Below, piece after piece: positions 1-7,385 of a DNA stretch of 16,252 nt (positions are counted from its first letter, which is position 1; each line of letters opens with the position of its first letter). The position numbers and the translations under genes were made by a program. The notes beneath the pieces are model-generated. The model had not been told where the DNA came from. It saw only the letters and a list, made by a program, of their open reading frames with translations, and searched no databases. The stretch is from Firmicutes bacterium CAG:194 (GTDB lineage: Bacteria; Bacillota; Clostridia; Lachnospirales; Lachnospiraceae): positions 1 to 16,252 of the forward strand of contig HF995232.1 in assembly GCA_000432915.1 (NCBI GenBank), written 5' to 3'.

Positions 1-884
1 CGCAGGAATGCCAATTGCTGCCAGCTCCTCGCAAAGCTGCTGTCCCTGCTTTGCAAACAGAAGTGCCGATCCGGATGATAAGATCTCGTATGGATTCAGA
101 TCATAATAGTTGCAGATTTCCACAACGGTCTGATCCATCGGAATTTTCATCAGATCTATATGAAGTCCAACGCCTGCTCTTTCTGCCAGTTCCCAGAGGG
201 AAGCGAAAATACCGCCTTCTCTGACCGCCTGCATAAAGGAAACGCCGGACTTACCGGCGGGGGGGGGGGCCGGAAGGATAGAAAGATACTTCTCGAAGCC
301 TCAGCCTCCGGAAGGATAGAAAGATACTTCTCGAAGCCTTTCGCCTTTTCTACCATGACTCTTGGAAAACGTGCAAGCAGCTGTGCTTCCTTCTCCTGTG
401 CCAGAAGCGCCGCCGCTTCCATTCCGATATATTTGGTTACAACAATATCCAGTCCCGTTGCCTTTTTCTCCGCCGGGGCAGCGCCTGTTCCGGTCGCTGT
501 AACGCTCAAAACAGGAGTGGATACCGCATCTGAAACTTCTGTATGACCACCCAGGATCTGCAGATTCTCCTGCATGCAGACATCCTGCGCCGCTTCCATC
601 ATGGCTTTCAGTCTGATCTCCCGCATGCGCTCCGGGATAGAAATGCCCAGCAGAATATTCTGCGGTGTATATCCCTCCGCCGCCAGTGCATTGACCGCCG
701 CATAAATGCCATGGCGCATCAATACATCTCCCGCTACAGGCAGAGAGATTGTCTGCATTTTATATGCCAAAAAGGCGCAGTCTGATCCTGTCACTGCGCC
801 ATTTGCTTTTTTCTCAGTATGCGATTGGATTGGTTTTAAAACAGAACGCTTTAAGACATTCTCTGCGATCTTTCCCTGTTTCAA
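1..884 (-). pseudogene. AIR synthase-related / HypE-like protein, frameshifted and cut by the window edge
   Basis: The intact upstream part (about 196 residues from a TTG at 882-884) resembles the PurM/HypE ATP-binding superfamily: an N-terminal AIRS-like domain with GDVLMRHGIYAAVNALAAEG and a Gly-His-rich ILGGHTEV motif (residues 110-117), then the start of an AIRS_C domain (about 140 onward). Near 260-305 the frame is lost. Reading 1-257 in another frame on the same strand gives the missing half: GKSGVSFMQAVREGG, then HIDLMKIPMDQTVVEIC and NPYEILSSGSALLF, which is typical AIRS_C. The gene is therefore one open frame broken by a local insertion, and its 3' end lies beyond base 1. An AGGTGG lies about 7 bases before the TTG. 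It follows the VanW gene by 31 bp and is probably co-transcribed. Members of this family are ATP-using maturation or biosynthesis enzymes; the substrate here is unknown. The break may be an assembly error. Confidence 0.75.
259..339. repeat. 32-bp direct repeat preceded by an 11-G run, breaking the AIRS-like gene
   Basis: Bases 270-301 and 308-339 are identical over 32 bp (starting CCGGAAGGATAG), period 38 bp. An uninterrupted run of 11 G lies at 259-269, directly before the first copy. A 38-bp period is not a multiple of three, and together with the G run it breaks the reading frame of the minus-strand gene. Changing the G run to 12 or 9 would rejoin the two frames, with a short foreign segment between them. 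Confidence 0.9.
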
Positions 885-915
885 TACTGTCCACCTGCCA
901 CGTTTTCAACAATTT

Positions 916-2484
916 TTACTGTGCCTGCTGTTGTGCCTGCTCAATTGCAGCCTGCTGTGCTGCGATTGCTTCCTGCTGCTGACGGATCGCTTCCTGCTGC
1001 GCCTGCTGTGCTGCAAGAGCTGCTGCCTGTGCAGGATCATTGTAAGTACCTGCATTGATCGCTGCTGCTGTTGCCCTGCACTGATCGATGCTTCCTGTTG
1101 CGATCGCTGCGTTAATTGCCGCCGCTGCTGCAGGATTTGCTGTCGCGGTTCCGACTGTTGCGGTACGTGGTGTTGCTGCGTATGTACTCTTGTTGACCTG
1201 TGTACGGCTTTCTTCCTCACCATCCACGGTAACAACCTTCCAAAGCTCTGCAACATAGCCTGTATGTGCGGACTGTACACTGACGGAACCTGCTGCCATA
1301 GCACCGTCTGCTATGACCTTTTCTCCTGTCGGCTCTGTCTTGCTGATAACCTTACTCTCATATCTGACCTTGCGGTTAGACGGTCTTGTCTCCTGACCGT
1401 AGATCGTAAATGTAATATGCTTATCGGATGTGGTATATCCTTCGATATATACCGGGCAATCCAGATTGTTTGTAAATTTCAGATCCTTTGCGGTTCCTGA
1501 GATCGCTGCATCTGCGGACGGATCCACATAATTAACGATCATGGAATGATTGAAACGCTCTGTCACGTCAAGCTCTGCTAAAAGGATAGCATTATATAAA
1601 GTCGTGGATACCTGACAGATACCACCGCCTAAGGACTCTACAACCATACCATTGCTGTAAGAGCCTGCCATATAATAGCCGTTTGCCTCTGTGAACGGGC
1701 TGACTGTTTCATAGGCGGAAAAGCTGTCTCCCGGATATAACAAAGTACCGTTGATCTTGCTGCAGCCGTTCTTTACGTTACCGCTTCTGTTGGCACCGGA
1801 TGTAGAATAACTTGTTGTAAAGGTACCAAGCACATCCTTGACCTTGGAAAGCTCCTCCTCCGTACCACGCGGCTGTGTTGTCTCTGCTACCAGATCGATG
1901 GAAGCTGCTTCCTTATCCCAGTCATCTGACAGATAAGACTCGATCACATCTACGGACTCATCTACATTGATCTCAACACCGGTCTGTCCCGGCTCATATA
2001 CGAAAGCACCGTTTTCTCTTTTTAAAGTGCCATCCACTGCCTCTACATTATACTGCAGACATTTTTCCTCGATAACGGATCTGACTGCTGCCTCATCAAA
2101 AGAAATAGAAAGCGGAAAGATCTCGTTCTGATGTTCCAGATCCTTCAGTGCTTTATAACGCTGCACGATATTTCCTGCTTTTCCAAGCTCTCCTGCCTCA
2201 TCAACGACTTCCTTGTTATCCCATTCGATCCCAAGCTCCTCAGCCGTTACGGTAACGGTATTGCCGTTTAAGGCATTTAAAGTAATCTCTTTCTCCTTCA
2301 GTCCGTCCACATAGGAATTGACTGCATCTTCAGCTTCCAGCGTTGTCATACCGGAAACATCGATATCACCGATGAATACACCATTTTCAATCGTATTAAA
2401 GGTTCCTGCTGCCTCTGCATCCATACCTGTCATAACAAGCGCGGCCAGTATGACTGCAGGCAGTATGCTGATAAATTTTTTCAT
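916..2484 (-). CDS. Secreted VanW-family protein with YoaR-like domains and an Ala/Gln-rich tail
   Basis: A 522-residue protein. The ATG at 2482-2484 is chosen because AGGAGA lies 7 bases upstream and the product begins with a clear signal peptide (Lys-Lys, hydrophobic 4-20, probable cleavage after residues 23-26). Upstream in-frame codons lack such a site. Domains in order: a YoaR/PG_binding_4-like region (about 32-190, motif GVFIGDIDVSGMTTLEA), a VanW domain (about 218-350, with LYPGDSFS and the hallmark GGGICQVSTTLYNA at 286-299), a G5-like beta region (about 365-435), and a low-complexity Ala/Gln tail (about 449-522). VanW proteins accompany some vancomycin-resistance clusters, but most, like this one, are surface proteins of unknown function, probably acting at the peptidoglycan. 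There are no van resistance genes nearby. The stop of the upstream microprotein gene overlaps this gene's ribosome binding site, so translation is probably coupled. Confidence 0.9.
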   Translation of the reverse strand: MKKFISILPAVILAALVMTGMDAEAAGTFNTIENGVFIGDIDVSGMTTLEAEDAVNSYVDGLKEKEITLNALNGNTVTVTAEELGIEWDNKEVVDEAGELGKAGNIVQRYKALKDLEHQNEIFPLSISFDEAAVRSVIEEKCLQYNVEAVDGTLKRENGAFVYEPGQTGVEINVDESVDVIESYLSDDWDKEAASIDLVAETTQPRGTEEELSKVKDVLGTFTTSYSTSGANRSGNVKNGCSKINGTLLYPGDSFSAYETVSPFTEANGYYMAGSYSNGMVVESLGGGICQVSTTLYNAILLAELDVTERFNHSMIVNYVDPSADAAISGTAKDLKFTNNLDCPVYIEGYTTSDKHITFTIYGQETRPSNRKVRYESKVISKTEPTGEKVIADGAMAAGSVSVQSAHTGYVAELWKVVTVDGEEESRTQVNKSTYAATPRTATVGTATANPAAAAAINAAIATGSIDQCRATAAAINAGTYNDPAQAAALAAQQAQQEAIRQQQEAIAAQQAAIEQAQQQAQ

Positions 2485-2494
2485 AACTTTTCTC

Positions 2495-2602
2495 CTAGAA
2501 AATACCCACTGCCGAAATAGCGAGCGGTACGACCATTGCAAGCACCAAAATGATAACAATAATAGTTGCTACAATGCGCCTTTTTTTGCTATTATTAAAC
2601 AT
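2495..2602 (-). CDS. 35-residue single-pass membrane microprotein
   Basis: A short frame from ATG (2600-2602) to TAG (2495-2497). The product starts MFNNSKKRR, continues with one hydrophobic helix (about residues 10-35, rich in Ile, Val, Leu and Ala, with one Pro), and has almost no C-terminal extension. Positive-inside logic places the N terminus in the cytoplasm. GAGGTG lies about 9 bases before the ATG, and a good promoter (2632-2660, minus strand) lies just upstream. Its TAG is part of the AGGAGA site that serves the VanW gene, only 10 bp before that start, a typical translational-coupling layout. The shape recalls small Firmicute membrane peptides such as the stressosome partner Prli42, but I see no sequence match that justifies the name. 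Function unknown. Confidence 0.7.
   Translation of the reverse strand: MFNNSKKRRIVATIIVIILVLAMVVPLAISAVGIF
2566..2595 (+). promoter_or_regulatory. Possible promoter for the membrane protein gene at 2639
   Basis: TTGCTA (2566-2571) and TATTAT (2590-2595) are spaced by 18 bp on the plus strand and lie inside the oppositely directed microprotein gene. The divergent start codons are only 36 bp apart, so any plus-strand promoter must overlap that gene. The boxes are imperfect and the area is AT-rich, so this is a weak call. Confidence 0.35.
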
Positions 2603-2631
2603 AGAATTTCACCTCATCTTTACGAAAGGAT

Positions 2632-2660
2632 ATTATAAATGAACTTAATTGTTTTTGCAA
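2632..2660 (-). promoter_or_regulatory. Sigma-A type promoter for the microprotein-VanW operon
   Basis: On the minus strand, TTGCAA (2655-2660) and TATAAT (2632-2637) are separated by 17 bp. The -35 box lies inside the 5' coding region of the divergent gene at 2639, and the -10 box ends just before that gene's start codon. The start of transcription would be near 2625, giving a leader of roughly 23 bases. Confidence 0.65.
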
Positions 2661-3250
2661 GTTTTATCATTTTTGTACTCTGGCTTACCGTAAACCTCAA
2701 AAAGACGGAAAAAACCAATCAACAGATCGAAGAAGAATTCTGGGAACGGGAAACAAAGGCAAATTCTGTCAGGAAGAAAAGTCTGGATCATCTTCCTTAT
2801 ATTACCTTTGATTTTGATGCGCTTCCCACTGCCGACTCCTTTTCAAAAAGCGGTGCTCAGGTTCCTGAAAGTCTGGAAATTTTACAAAATCTCCGTGACA
2901 AGAAGATGCTGAACCTGAACGGGATCTCCAACACCGATCTGAAGCTGAAATACGGAGCGCCCAATATCACGCGCCTGTCCGAATATGAGGAAAACTTTAC
3001 CATCTTTTCCATTCATATCGTCAGACTTGCGCAGGCACTTTATGACATAGATCGAAAATCCGAAGCAAAAACACTTTTGGAAAAGACGATCGTGACCGGA
3101 ACGGATATCAGCGAACACTATCTGTTGCTTGCCCGGCTCTATCTGGAGGAAGGAAAGCCCGGTAAGATCAATGATCTCATCCTGCTCGCCGAAAAGCTTC
3201 CCACCATGATGAAGGATACGATCCTCACTCGTCTGAAGGAGCTTTTATAA
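2639..3250 (+). CDS. Uncharacterised membrane-anchored protein with a TPR-like C-terminal region
   Basis: A 203-residue protein starting at ATG 2639 with AAAGGA about 9 bases upstream. One hydrophobic segment (residues 3-20) is followed by a charged stretch (about 21-50), a Pro/Ser-containing linker, a Leu-rich middle part (NLNGISNTDLKLKYGAPNI, about 97-115) and a helical C-terminal region (about 125-200). That region has the small-large pattern of two or three TPR-like repeats (AQALYDIDRKSEAKTLLEKTI, then HYLLLARLYLEEGKPGKI). This suggests an N-terminal anchor with a cytoplasmic protein-interaction domain. The last 26 bp overlap the 3' end of the convergent exonuclease gene. I do not recognise a named family, and function cannot be assigned from context. 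Confidence 0.8.
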   Translation: MNLIVFASFIIFVLWLTVNLKKTEKTNQQIEEEFWERETKANSVRKKSLDHLPYITFDFDALPTADSFSKSGAQVPESLEILQNLRDKKMLNLNGISNTDLKLKYGAPNITRLSEYEENFTIFSIHIVRLAQALYDIDRKSEAKTLLEKTIVTGTDISEHYLLLARLYLEEGKPGKINDLILLAEKLPTMMKDTILTRLKELL

Positions 3251-3953
3251 CGCCGCTTCGGATCTGGTCCGCCAGACGGCTCGCCTCGTTTTTGGTAAGC
3301 TGCGAAAAATCTCTGTCGCAGGGGATTCCCCGTTCCTCCAAGAGACGCCGGATCTGCTCGATCTGCTTTGGCATGACAGGCACTTCTCTTTTGATCTGAT
3401 AATGTAGCGGAAAAGGTGTAAAAGCCGAAGGCGCCCCCTCTTTATAAAGATCCCACAGCTTTTCATATAGTAAAAAGGTCGCCTGCGCGTCCGCAAATGC
3501 CCTGTGCGGCTCATGTGGGATCTGAAAATAGGCAGTCAGTGCAGAAAGAGCTTTTTTCTGCTCTGCAGGCAGAAACCGTCTTGCAATTTTCAGCGTATCC
3601 AGTCCGTTTCGCTCAAAAGCAAAGCCCTTTGGCTGTTCATTGACAAGTGCCTTTTTCAGAAAGGCATAATCCGATATAATGCTGTGTCCCAGTAGCACAT
3701 GCTCTCCCAAAAACGCCAGCAGCTTCTCTGCAATGTCCGCAAAGACCGGCGCATGCTCCAGCATTTCATCCGTAATCCCCGTGATCTCCGTCGTCTGCGG
3801 CAAAAGCTTTCTGCCCGGACTGACAAATGTTGAGAAGGTATCCAGGATTTCTCCGTCTTCGACCAGAAGGGCTCCTATTTCTATGATCTTATCTGTTCTT
3901 GGGTTCAGACCTGTTGTTTCCAGATCCAGAACCACCGCTTTTCCTCTACTCAT
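3225..3953 (-). CDS. DnaQ/PolC-type 3'-5' exonuclease
   Basis: A 242-residue DEDDh exonuclease. The conserved acidic and basic residues are all visible: ExoI motif VVLDLETTG with D10 and E12, ExoII LLGHSIISDYAFL with D95, and ExoIII HRAFAD with H150 and D155. Proteins of this type trim DNA (or RNA) 3' ends in repair or proofreading. After the nuclease fold (about 5-170) comes a short C-terminal module (about 192-235, MPKQIEQIRRLLEERGI, then LTKNEASRLADQI), a helical motif often found as an appendix on DNA-handling proteins. The start at 3951-3953 is chosen because the catalytic fold begins immediately, AGGGA lies 6 bases upstream, and the ATG overlaps the stop of the nth gene (ATGAGTAG). Coupling to nth fits a repair role. 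A longer in-frame start at 4091 would only extend through the nth coding region and is rejected. Confidence 0.87.
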   Translation of the reverse strand: MSRGKAVVLDLETTGLNPRTDKIIEIGALLVEDGEILDTFSTFVSPGRKLLPQTTEITGITDEMLEHAPVFADIAEKLLAFLGEHVLLGHSIISDYAFLKKALVNEQPKGFAFERNGLDTLKIARRFLPAEQKKALSALTAYFQIPHEPHRAFADAQATFLLYEKLWDLYKEGAPSAFTPFPLHYQIKREVPVMPKQIEQIRRLLEERGIPCDRDFSQLTKNEASRLADQIRSGVIKAPSDE

Positions 3954-4575
3954 GCTTTTCCCTGCAAAATTCCTGTAAAAAGCATTCCTCACACTTTGGG
4001 CTTCTTGCAAAGCAGATCTGTCTGCCAAATGTGATGATCTGGATATTGAATAAGATCCAGTGATCCTTCGGCAGAACCTTCTCCAGATCATGTTCGATCT
4101 TTTCAGGATCTGTCTCCTTTGTCAGTCCCAGTCTGTTTGAAATGCGTTTTACATGTGTATCCACAACAATGCTCGGCTCATGATAAATATTGCCGCGGAT
4201 CACATTGGCTGTCTTTCTGCCCACGCCCGGAAGAGACGTCAGCTCCTCGATACTGCGCGGTACTTCCCCGTGGAATTCGTATACAAGCTTTCTACAGCAG
4301 CCTATGATATTTCTTGCCTTATTATGATAAAATCCGGTGGATTTGATATCCTGCTCCAGTTCATCCACATCCGCCCCGGCAAAAGCCTCAATCGTCGGGT
4401 ATTTCCGGAACAGATCCTTTGTCACGATATTGACGCGGGCATCCGTACACTGTGCGCTTAAGATCGTCGCGATCAGAAGCTGCCATGCGCTGTCATGCTC
4501 CAGATAACATTTGTATTCGGTTGTGTACACCTCATCCAGTCTTCGTAAAATTTCTTTTGTCCGCTTTGCAACCAT
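3946..4575 (-). CDS. nth: Endonuclease III (DNA glycosylase / AP lyase)
   Basis: A 209-residue protein of the usual endonuclease III length. It removes oxidised pyrimidines from DNA and cleaves the abasic site in base-excision repair. Visible features are the helix-hairpin-helix LPGVGRKTANVI (residues 115-126) with catalytic Lys121, the catalytic Asp139 in VVDTHVKRISNRLGL, and a C-terminal four-cysteine 4Fe-4S loop (C188-x6-C195-x2-C198-x5-C204). The ATG at 4573-4575 directly follows the TAG of the radical SAM gene (TAGATG). GGAGG about 8 bases upstream lies inside the previous gene's last codons, so translation is coupled. The stop overlaps the start of the exonuclease gene by 8 bp. Confidence 0.97.
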   Translation of the reverse strand: MVAKRTKEILRRLDEVYTTEYKCYLEHDSAWQLLIATILSAQCTDARVNIVTKDLFRKYPTIEAFAGADVDELEQDIKSTGFYHNKARNIIGCCRKLVYEFHGEVPRSIEELTSLPGVGRKTANVIRGNIYHEPSIVVDTHVKRISNRLGLTKETDPEKIEHDLEKVLPKDHWILFNIQIITFGRQICFARSPKCEECFLQEFCREKHE

Positions 4576-6336
4576 CTACTCTGCCTCCGAAAGAGCCGTC
4601 ACATCGATCACGGAAACTTCGCCCGTGAGTGGACTCTTCTTTGTATAATCGTACAGGAAAAAGGATTCCTGTTCTCGTTTTTTCCCTGTTGTCAGGTCAT
4701 AAAAATATGGTTCTATATGTGTCATCCTTGCGATCGTCCTTGCATCACAGCCCACATAGCTCTCCGAAAGCTGCCCCGGCTCCTTCGCTGCCCGCTGGCA
4801 GATCCTGCGGATCTCTTCCTTATATAAGACGGGATCTTTTGCAAATGCAGGTCTTGTCTTGCAGTTTTCACGCAGATACAGATCCTGCGTCAGTGCTTCC
4901 CGGAACAGCTCCGTTGGCAACCCCTTTTCTCTGATAAAGTCATACAATACCTGATACCGGTAGCTTCTCGCCGGTGCTTTCAAAAAATAGCCCTGTCCGG
5001 CAAAATAAGCCGCAAGTTCTTCAAAAAAAGCAAACGGAGAAGCAAACTGTGGAACAAGCAGCTTTAAGGTCGTCACAAACTGATTGCTGTTATAGTACAG
5101 CTCCACCATTTCCTCGATCTGCTTGAGCCTGCGCACTTCTTCATAACTGAGCCAGCTTGTATATAAAACCTCATAAGGCGGCTCGTCCAGATAGACAAGT
5201 CCGTATTTTTCACAGTTGTCATGCATTTTAGAGCCCTTCAGCACCTTTAAAAAGCCAAGCTGCAGCTGTTCAGGCTCCATGGCATACACATCGTCAAAGG
5301 AATGCCCAAAGGAAGTATAGCCCTCCAGTGGCAGTCCGGCGATCAGATCCAGATGAATGTGGATATTATGCCCTGCGTGGATCTTTTGCACGATCTGCCT
5401 GAGAAGCCCGACATCCATATGCCTGTCAATCTCCCGTATCGTTTCCTCATTGGTAGACTGTACGCCGATCTCAAGCTGCACAGCGCCCGGTCTGAACTGA
5501 TTCAAAAGCCGGATCTGCTCCTCATCCAGAATATCAGCGGCGATCTCAAAATGGAAATTGGTGATGCCATTGTCATGCGTAAGCAGATATTCCCAGATCT
5601 CCATGGCATGTTTTTTATTACAGTTAAAGGTACGGTCTACGAATTTTACCTGTGCCACCTTCTGATCAAGGAAAAACTGCAGTTCACGCTTCACAATGGA
5701 GAGATCCCGCAGCCTGACCTTCTTATCGATGGAAGACAGGCAGTAGCTGCAGCGGAACGGACAGCCGCGGCTCGACTCATAATACAGGATCTTGTTTTCA
5801 AACTTTTTCAGATCATCATATAAAAAAGGGATCACAGATAAATCTGTCAGCACGCGTGGTCCGGTCAGTATGACCTTTCCGTTCTTCCTGATAGCAAGCC
5901 CCGCAATCCGGGAAAGTGCCTCTTCGCCGCTCTCACCGCTTCTGTAATGCTGTGCAAGCTCTAAGAAGGTCTGCTCGCCTTCCCCCAGCATAATACCGGT
6001 AAGCTGCGGATATTCTTCCATCACCTTTTCCGCATCAAAGGATACTTCAGGTCCGCCCAGCCAGATCTGTACCTGTGGCAGGAGCTTCTTCAGCTCCCTG
6101 ACAAGCTTTTCAATATACGGAATATTCCAGATATAGCAGGAAAAGCCGATCACATCAGGTCTGTGCTCATACAGATCCGCCAGTACATCTTCCATCTGCT
6201 GGTTGATCGTATATTCTGCCACAAATATCTGCTCTTTCAGCGTCGGATCCTCCTGACAGGCATACGCCTGCAGGGAATACACCGCCGGATTTGAATGAAT
6301 ATACTTTGCATTAACTGCTGTCAGTAAAAATCGCAT
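4576..6336 (-). CDS. B12-binding-domain radical SAM protein (DUF4080 type)
   Basis: A 586-residue protein. Residues 1-150 form a cobalamin-binding-like Rossmann domain (NAKYIHSNPAVYSL near the start; VIGFSCYIWN; IWLGGPEVS; GEGEQTF). A canonical DxHxxG cobalamin ligand motif is not evident. The radical SAM core follows (about 183-400) with the cluster motif C192-PFR-C196-SY-C199, then VDRTFNCN and HIHLDLIAGLPLEG. The C-terminal 180 residues match the general layout of DUF4080. The family is widespread in Clostridia and has no firmly assigned reaction. The protein is cytoplasmic with no signal peptide. It lies 11 bp after the fructokinase gene, with AGAGAGG before its ATG (6334-6336), and ends directly against nth, so it is probably part of a fructokinase-radical SAM-nth-exonuclease transcript. 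No substrate can be inferred. Confidence 0.9.
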   Translation of the reverse strand: MRFLLTAVNAKYIHSNPAVYSLQAYACQEDPTLKEQIFVAEYTINQQMEDVLADLYEHRPDVIGFSCYIWNIPYIEKLVRELKKLLPQVQIWLGGPEVSFDAEKVMEEYPQLTGIMLGEGEQTFLELAQHYRSGESGEEALSRIAGLAIRKNGKVILTGPRVLTDLSVIPFLYDDLKKFENKILYYESSRGCPFRCSYCLSSIDKKVRLRDLSIVKRELQFFLDQKVAQVKFVDRTFNCNKKHAMEIWEYLLTHDNGITNFHFEIAADILDEEQIRLLNQFRPGAVQLEIGVQSTNEETIREIDRHMDVGLLRQIVQKIHAGHNIHIHLDLIAGLPLEGYTSFGHSFDDVYAMEPEQLQLGFLKVLKGSKMHDNCEKYGLVYLDEPPYEVLYTSWLSYEEVRRLKQIEEMVELYYNSNQFVTTLKLLVPQFASPFAFFEELAAYFAGQGYFLKAPARSYRYQVLYDFIREKGLPTELFREALTQDLYLRENCKTRPAFAKDPVLYKEEIRRICQRAAKEPGQLSESYVGCDARTIARMTHIEPYFYDLTTGKKREQESFFLYDYTKKSPLTGEVSVIDVTALSEAE

Positions 6337-6347
6337 GTCTGCCTCTC

Positions 6348-7274
6348 TTATAAGAACTTCTCAATTTCTTCTTTTGTCGGAAGCGCCGGAATTCCGCCCA
6401 TCTTCTGTACACAAAGACCGCCTGCTGCATTTCCGTATGCAAGCGCTGTTCTTACCATATCCTCCGTCACTTCTTCCGGCTTTGCGACGCCAAACATCAG
6501 CATACGGGATAAAAAGCCACCCCAGAACGCATCGCCTGCGCCTGTCGCATCAACTGCATTTACCTTCCTGCCTGCTGCGACATCACTGTTTCCATGAAAG
6601 AAATAGCGAGCTCCCTTACTGCCAAGTGTTTCTATTAAAACGGTGATCCCGTGCTCTTTCATAAAGGCTTCGATATTGTCCTCTCCGCCTACAAAGTAAA
6701 GCTCTTCGTCCGAAATCTTCATAAAATCAATATAAGGCAGAAGCTTTTCCACCTCCTGCTTGCAGCGGTCCCTGTCATGCCAGATCATATCTCTGTAGTT
6801 GACATCAAAGCTGACCAGCTTTCCATGCTTCTTTGCGAGCGACAGTGCATATCCGATCGCTTCCCTGCTCGGATCATCGGAAAGAGAAACGCTGCCCGCA
6901 TGGAGCATTCTGCAATCTGCGATATCCGCTTCCTTCACATCTTCTTTGGAGAGCAGGATATCTGCACCCGGTTTTCTGGCAAACGTAAAAGATCTTTCGC
7001 CGCCTTCATATAAGGTAACAAATGCCAGTGTTGTGATCGCTTTATCTGTCAGATCGGGACAGAGCATCTTCACATGATCTTCTTCCAGTACTCCCTGCAG
7101 CTTCTTTCCAAAATCATCATTGCCCAAAATACCGAGAAATGCTGTGTCAAGTCCGTTTCTCGCCGTTGCGATCGCTACATTCGCAGGCGCTCCGCCCGGA
7201 TTTGCCTTATAAGTTCCCTGCTGCTGCATCGGTGTAAAATCAATCAACATTTCTCCCGCACAAATAATATCCAT
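6348..7274 (-). CDS. scrK: Fructokinase, PfkB/ribokinase family
   Basis: A 308-residue PfkB-family sugar kinase. The N-terminal sugar-binding motif NPGGAPANVA (25-34) and the C-terminal signature VDATGAGDAFWGGF (241-254) with catalytic Asp248 are both present. The motifs and length fit bacterial fructokinases, which phosphorylate fructose to fructose-6-phosphate in the cytoplasm. The ATG at 7272-7274 has AGGAGG 6 bases upstream. The promoter at 7317-7345 drives it divergently from the LacI-type regulator, the arrangement expected for a sucrose operon. The GH32 hydrolase downstream on the other strand supports fructose as substrate. The gene symbol is inferred from context; another hexose specificity is possible. 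Confidence 0.88.
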   Translation of the reverse strand: MDIICAGEMLIDFTPMQQQGTYKANPGGAPANVAIATARNGLDTAFLGILGNDDFGKKLQGVLEEDHVKMLCPDLTDKAITTLAFVTLYEGGERSFTFARKPGADILLSKEDVKEADIADCRMLHAGSVSLSDDPSREAIGYALSLAKKHGKLVSFDVNYRDMIWHDRDRCKQEVEKLLPYIDFMKISDEELYFVGGEDNIEAFMKEHGITVLIETLGSKGARYFFHGNSDVAAGRKVNAVDATGAGDAFWGGFLSRMLMFGVAKPEEVTEDMVRTALAYGNAAGGLCVQKMGGIPALPTKEEIEKFL

Positions 7275-7316
7275 CGGTTACCTCCTCTTATTGTATTTTC
7301 ATCTGCTTTACCACTT

Positions 7317-7345
7317 AGTATAACGACAACTCATTTTTTTCACAA
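7317..7345 (-). promoter_or_regulatory. scrK: Promoter of the fructokinase transcript
   Basis: On the minus strand, TTGTGA (7340-7345) and TATACT (7317-7322) are 17 bp apart, followed by a leader of about 35 bases and an AGGAGG site. The 16-bp operator at 7386-7401 lies about 40 bp upstream of the -35 box. Confidence 0.65.
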
Positions 7346-7352
7346 TAGAATA

Positions 7353-7381
7353 TTGAAAAAACTGTGAAACAATTTTATACT
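7353..7381 (+). promoter_or_regulatory. scrR: Promoter of the LacI-type regulator gene
   Basis: TTGAAA (7353-7358) and TATACT (7376-7381) with a 17-bp spacer on the plus strand. Transcription would start near 7388, inside the 16-bp palindromic operator. Confidence 0.72.
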
Positions 7382-7385
7382 GTAT

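Noticed and set aside
906..1304. Gln/Arg-rich open frame on the minus strand inside the VanW gene
   Set aside because: An alternative frame of the same low-complexity tail; the VanW frame has a full signal peptide and conserved domains.
706..1500. Open frame on the plus strand giving a very cysteine-rich 264-residue protein
   Set aside because: It is the antisense of the VanW protein's Ala/Gln-coding tail; GCN and CAR codons read backwards give Cys, Leu and Ser. It has no ribosome binding site and no family resemblance.
916..2559. VanW gene as a vancomycin-resistance marker
   Set aside because: No van ligase, dehydrogenase or VanRS pair is present, and VanW-domain proteins are common in susceptible Clostridia.
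3954..4091. 46-residue N-terminal extension of the exonuclease
   Set aside because: It would read through nth in another frame; the DEDDh fold begins at ATG 3953, which has a proper binding site.
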